NCBI GenBank assembly: GCA_039933775.1
Contig: JBDTNK010000030.1
Span: forward strand, 1-24,067
Direction: 5' to 3'
Length of the DNA stretch: 24,067 bases
Origin: JBDTNK01 sp039933775
GTDB taxonomy: Bacteria > Chloroflexota > Limnocylindria > QHBO01
The notes under the pieces are model-generated. The model was not told the DNA's origin. It saw only the letters and a program-made list of their open reading frames with translations, and did not search any database. This document shows positions 22,941 through 24,067 of the stretch, piece after piece (the first letter of the stretch is position 1; each line of letters starts with the position of its first letter). The position numbers were made by a program, and so were the translations under genes.

Positions 22941-23096
22941 CAGATCGCGCGGATCCGGGCCGTCCGGCGGCACCTGATTCACCTGGGTGGGTCAGATCGC
23001 GCAGATCGCCGCCATCCGGCGGCATTTGATTCACCTGGGTGGGTCAGATCGCGCAGACGAGCCGCTTCCCGCTCGATCTGACCCACCCAGTTGGTT
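22941..23096 (+). repeat. 52-bp tandem repeat, three units
   Basis: Units start at 22941, 22993 and 23045, each opening CAGATCGCGC. Units one and two share CCRTCCGGCGGCA and TGATTCACCTGGGTGGGT at their ends. In unit three the end segment is inverted (TCTGACCCACCCAGTTGG). The core is the same as at 4070-4193. It looks like a minisatellite/MIRU-type array. Confidence 0.8.
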
Positions 23097-23204
23097 CAGG
23101 AGGCGTGGAGTGCTCATGTCGAGCGCCCGCACGTCCTGGACCTTGCCCGGGTCCGTCGCATCTCCTTGCTTCGAGCTCGGACCGTGCCCGGGACCGTCGC
23201 ATCA

Positions 23205-23338
23205 ATCACCCGGTGATCGAAACAGCGGGCGAGACGGCGGATCTTGCCCTAGTGCGGGCGCTCAGCTGACGACCGTGTCACCCGGTGACCGGTGTGTCCG
23301 GTGAGCGGCGGACCAAGCGCTGTTTCGGTTACGTGGCG
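23205..23338 (+). repeat. repeat A copy 2 (~134 bp)
   Basis: Begins ATCACCCGGTGATCGAAACA and ends CGCTGTTTCGGTTACGTGGC, an inverted pair. The interior block GCGCTCAGCTGACGACCGTG with GTCACCCGGTGACC aligns to copies 1 and 3. Upstream, TTGCTTCGAGCTCGG looks like a remnant of repeat B. Confidence 0.8.
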
Positions 23339-23342
23339 ATAA

Positions 23343-23384
23343 GGAACGCACCGGCCGTGGAACGCACCGGCCGTGGAACGCACG
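23343..23384 (+). repeat. 16-bp tandem repeat
   Basis: GGAACGCACCGGCCGT occurs at 23343 and 23359, followed by a partial third unit GGAACGCACG at 23375. Confidence 0.8.
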
Positions 23385-23487
23385 TCCGCGCGTCCTGGAG
23401 CGCACGTCCCGTCCGCCCACGTGGGCCCAGGCCGATCACCTGGCGCAGCCGGAGACGTTCATCGGTCCATCCTCGCGTTCTCGAAGC

Positions 23488-23772
23488 CTAGGTATTCGCC
23501 GAGAAGCGGAGGATCGCGAAGAGCGCTCCGAGGACGACGAGGATCCCGACGCCGATGATCAACGCCTGCCGTCCTGTCATCCGCCCTGTCGGCTGCTCGT
23601 CTTCAGCCTCCGCCGGCGGCCAGACCACGATGAGGAGCGTCGCGAACGGACCCAGGAAGAGGGACAGGAACCACCAGCTCAGCCCTGAACGCTGCTTGGT
23701 CTGCGCAAGCCCTGCATTGATGAGCGACAGCGTGAACCACGCAGCCGATAACGAGACGTACTGATCCTCCAT
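23488..23772 (-). CDS. small two-helix membrane protein of unknown function
   Basis: The 94-residue protein is probably real: it has a clean composition and a plausible membrane layout. A first amphipathic/hydrophobic region (about 6-24) is followed by SGLSWWFLSLFLGPFATLLIVVWP (29-52), a charged linker (AEAEDEQPTGRMTGRQ), and a second helix, ALIIGVGILVVLGALFAILRF (about 70-90). The GLSWWFLSLFLGPFA stretch resembles small membrane proteins that often carry no functional name. There is no Shine-Dalgarno. TAGCAT 6 nt upstream of ATG 23772 suggests a leaderless transcript, as for the HIT gene. It is flanked on both sides by repeat regions and has no operon partner. Confidence 0.65.
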   Translation of the reverse strand: MEDQYVSLSAAWFTLSLINAGLAQTKQRSGLSWWFLSLFLGPFATLLIVVWPPAEAEDEQPTGRMTGRQALIIGVGILVVLGALFAILRFSANT

Positions 23773-23778
23773 CCGAGC

Positions 23779-23784
23779 ATGCTA
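23779..23784 (-). promoter_or_regulatory. -10 element of a probable leaderless transcript
   Basis: TAGCAT on the minus strand lies exactly 6 nt before the ATG at 23772, the same geometry as at 22615-22620. Confidence 0.4.
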
Positions 23785-23800
23785 CCTGCGCGAGAGAGCT

Positions 23801-23866
23801 GCCGAGCGCCAGCCGTCTCCGACCGCGTGACGCTCCTTCCCCGCCCCTCGCTTCGAGCGCGGGAAG
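23801..23866 (+). repeat. repeat B copy 4 (~66 bp)
   Basis: GCGCCAGCCGTC, GCGTGACGCTCCTTCCCCGC and CGCTTCGAGCGCGGGAAG are in the same order as the other copies. It starts about 30 bp upstream of the small membrane protein gene and runs straight into repeat A copy 3. Confidence 0.75.
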
Positions 23867-23886
23867 TGTCTGGGGCAGTGCGCATT

Positions 23887-24018
23887 GATGACCCGGTGAC
23901 CGAAACAGCGGGTGAGCGGTCGGATCGAGCCTAATGCCGGCGCTCAGCTGCCGAACGTGTCACCCGATGACCATGCGTCCGGGGAGCAGCGTCCCGAGCG
24001 CCGTTTCGGTCACGTCGC
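23887..24018 (+). repeat. repeat A copy 3 (~132 bp)
   Basis: Begins GATGACCCGGTGACCGAAAC and ends CGCCGTTTCGGTCACGTCGC. The interior GCGCTCAGCTGCCGAACGTG with GTCACCCGATGACC is shared with copies 1 and 2. The last 49 bases of the window after it show no gene. Confidence 0.8.
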
Positions 24019-24067
24019 GGTAGACGAAGCGCCGGCCTATGCGCGCGCCGCACCCCGCGCGGCGCGC

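Larger units (their letters stand above)
22621..23487. other. 870-bp non-coding region built from repeat modules
   Basis: No credible gene is present. Left to right it contains repeat B copy 3, repeat C copy 2, a three-unit 52-bp tandem array, repeat A copy 2 and a 16-bp tandem repeat. Little of this gap is left unassigned. Open frames here are short and read straight through the repeats. Confidence 0.7.

Noticed and set aside
22941..23096. CRISPR-like array (regular ~52-bp repeats)
   Set aside because: There are only three units, the interval sequence is itself repeated between units, the last core is inverted, and no cas genes are near. A tandem minisatellite explains it better.
22845..23304. 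Small proteins read from the 52-bp array and repeat A
   Set aside because: The open frames merely translate the repeats (HLIHLGGSDRAD-type repetition), have no ribosome-binding sites, and are not conserved between copies.

Overview
This is about 24 kb of GC-rich chromosomal DNA with ordinary housekeeping and transport genes, and no phage, plasmid or rRNA/tRNA genes that I can see. Three things point to a free-living monoderm bacterium: a heliorhodopsin gene (a family reported mainly from monoderms), a lipoprotein-type ABC solute-binding protein, and a MarP-like protease. A Chloroflexota lineage such as Limnocylindria/Ellin6529, or a deep actinobacterial one, would fit. That placement is inference.

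Layout. 1-414 is the 3' end of a MarP-like serine protease. 426-1031 is a NadR/AAA-like NTP-binding protein with a damaged P-loop. 1045-1791 (-) is a clear heliorhodopsin, preceded on the same strand by a large secreted/membrane protein of unknown function (1913-3901). A repeat-bearing divergent spacer leads to a plus-strand run of MthK-like K+ channel, SDR oxidoreductase and PLP-dependent decarboxylase (4358-7623). After a repeat-filled gap comes a tightly packed operon: class-III aminotransferase, ABC permease, ABC ATPase, ABC permease (8037-11978). Its likely solute-binding lipoprotein (12671-13801) lies beyond a 690-bp repeat region. Next is an ion-homeostasis locus. A minus-strand operon of CBS protein, ArsB/NhaD-type transporter and NapA-type antiporter (16827-13823) diverges from a Kef-type K+/H+ antiporter (16970-18634), with a 22-bp palindrome between them. 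The right part is a minus-strand series: HIT protein, DUF937 protein, HAD hydrolase and secreted 5'-nucleotidase (22608-18731). The last gene is a small membrane protein (23488-23772).

How the genes work together. At least five products handle monovalent ions or membrane potential: K+ channel, NapA, NhaD-type, Kef, and possibly heliorhodopsin signalling. The aminotransferase-ABC unit looks like uptake plus deamination of a nitrogenous, perhaps pyrimidine-derived, solute.

The most unusual layer lies between the genes. The intergenic gaps hold a mosaic of recurring modules. These are a ~130-bp element with inverted GGTGACCGAAACAGCG ends (3 copies), a ~68-bp GC-rich module (4 copies), a ~175-bp element (2 copies), 52-bp tandem units, and a cluster of GCTCACC-N2-ATGAGC dyads. 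They occur in both orientations and are shared between gaps up to 16 kb apart. Several genes also seem to have leaderless promoters, with a TANNAT-like hexamer 6-8 nt before the ATG.
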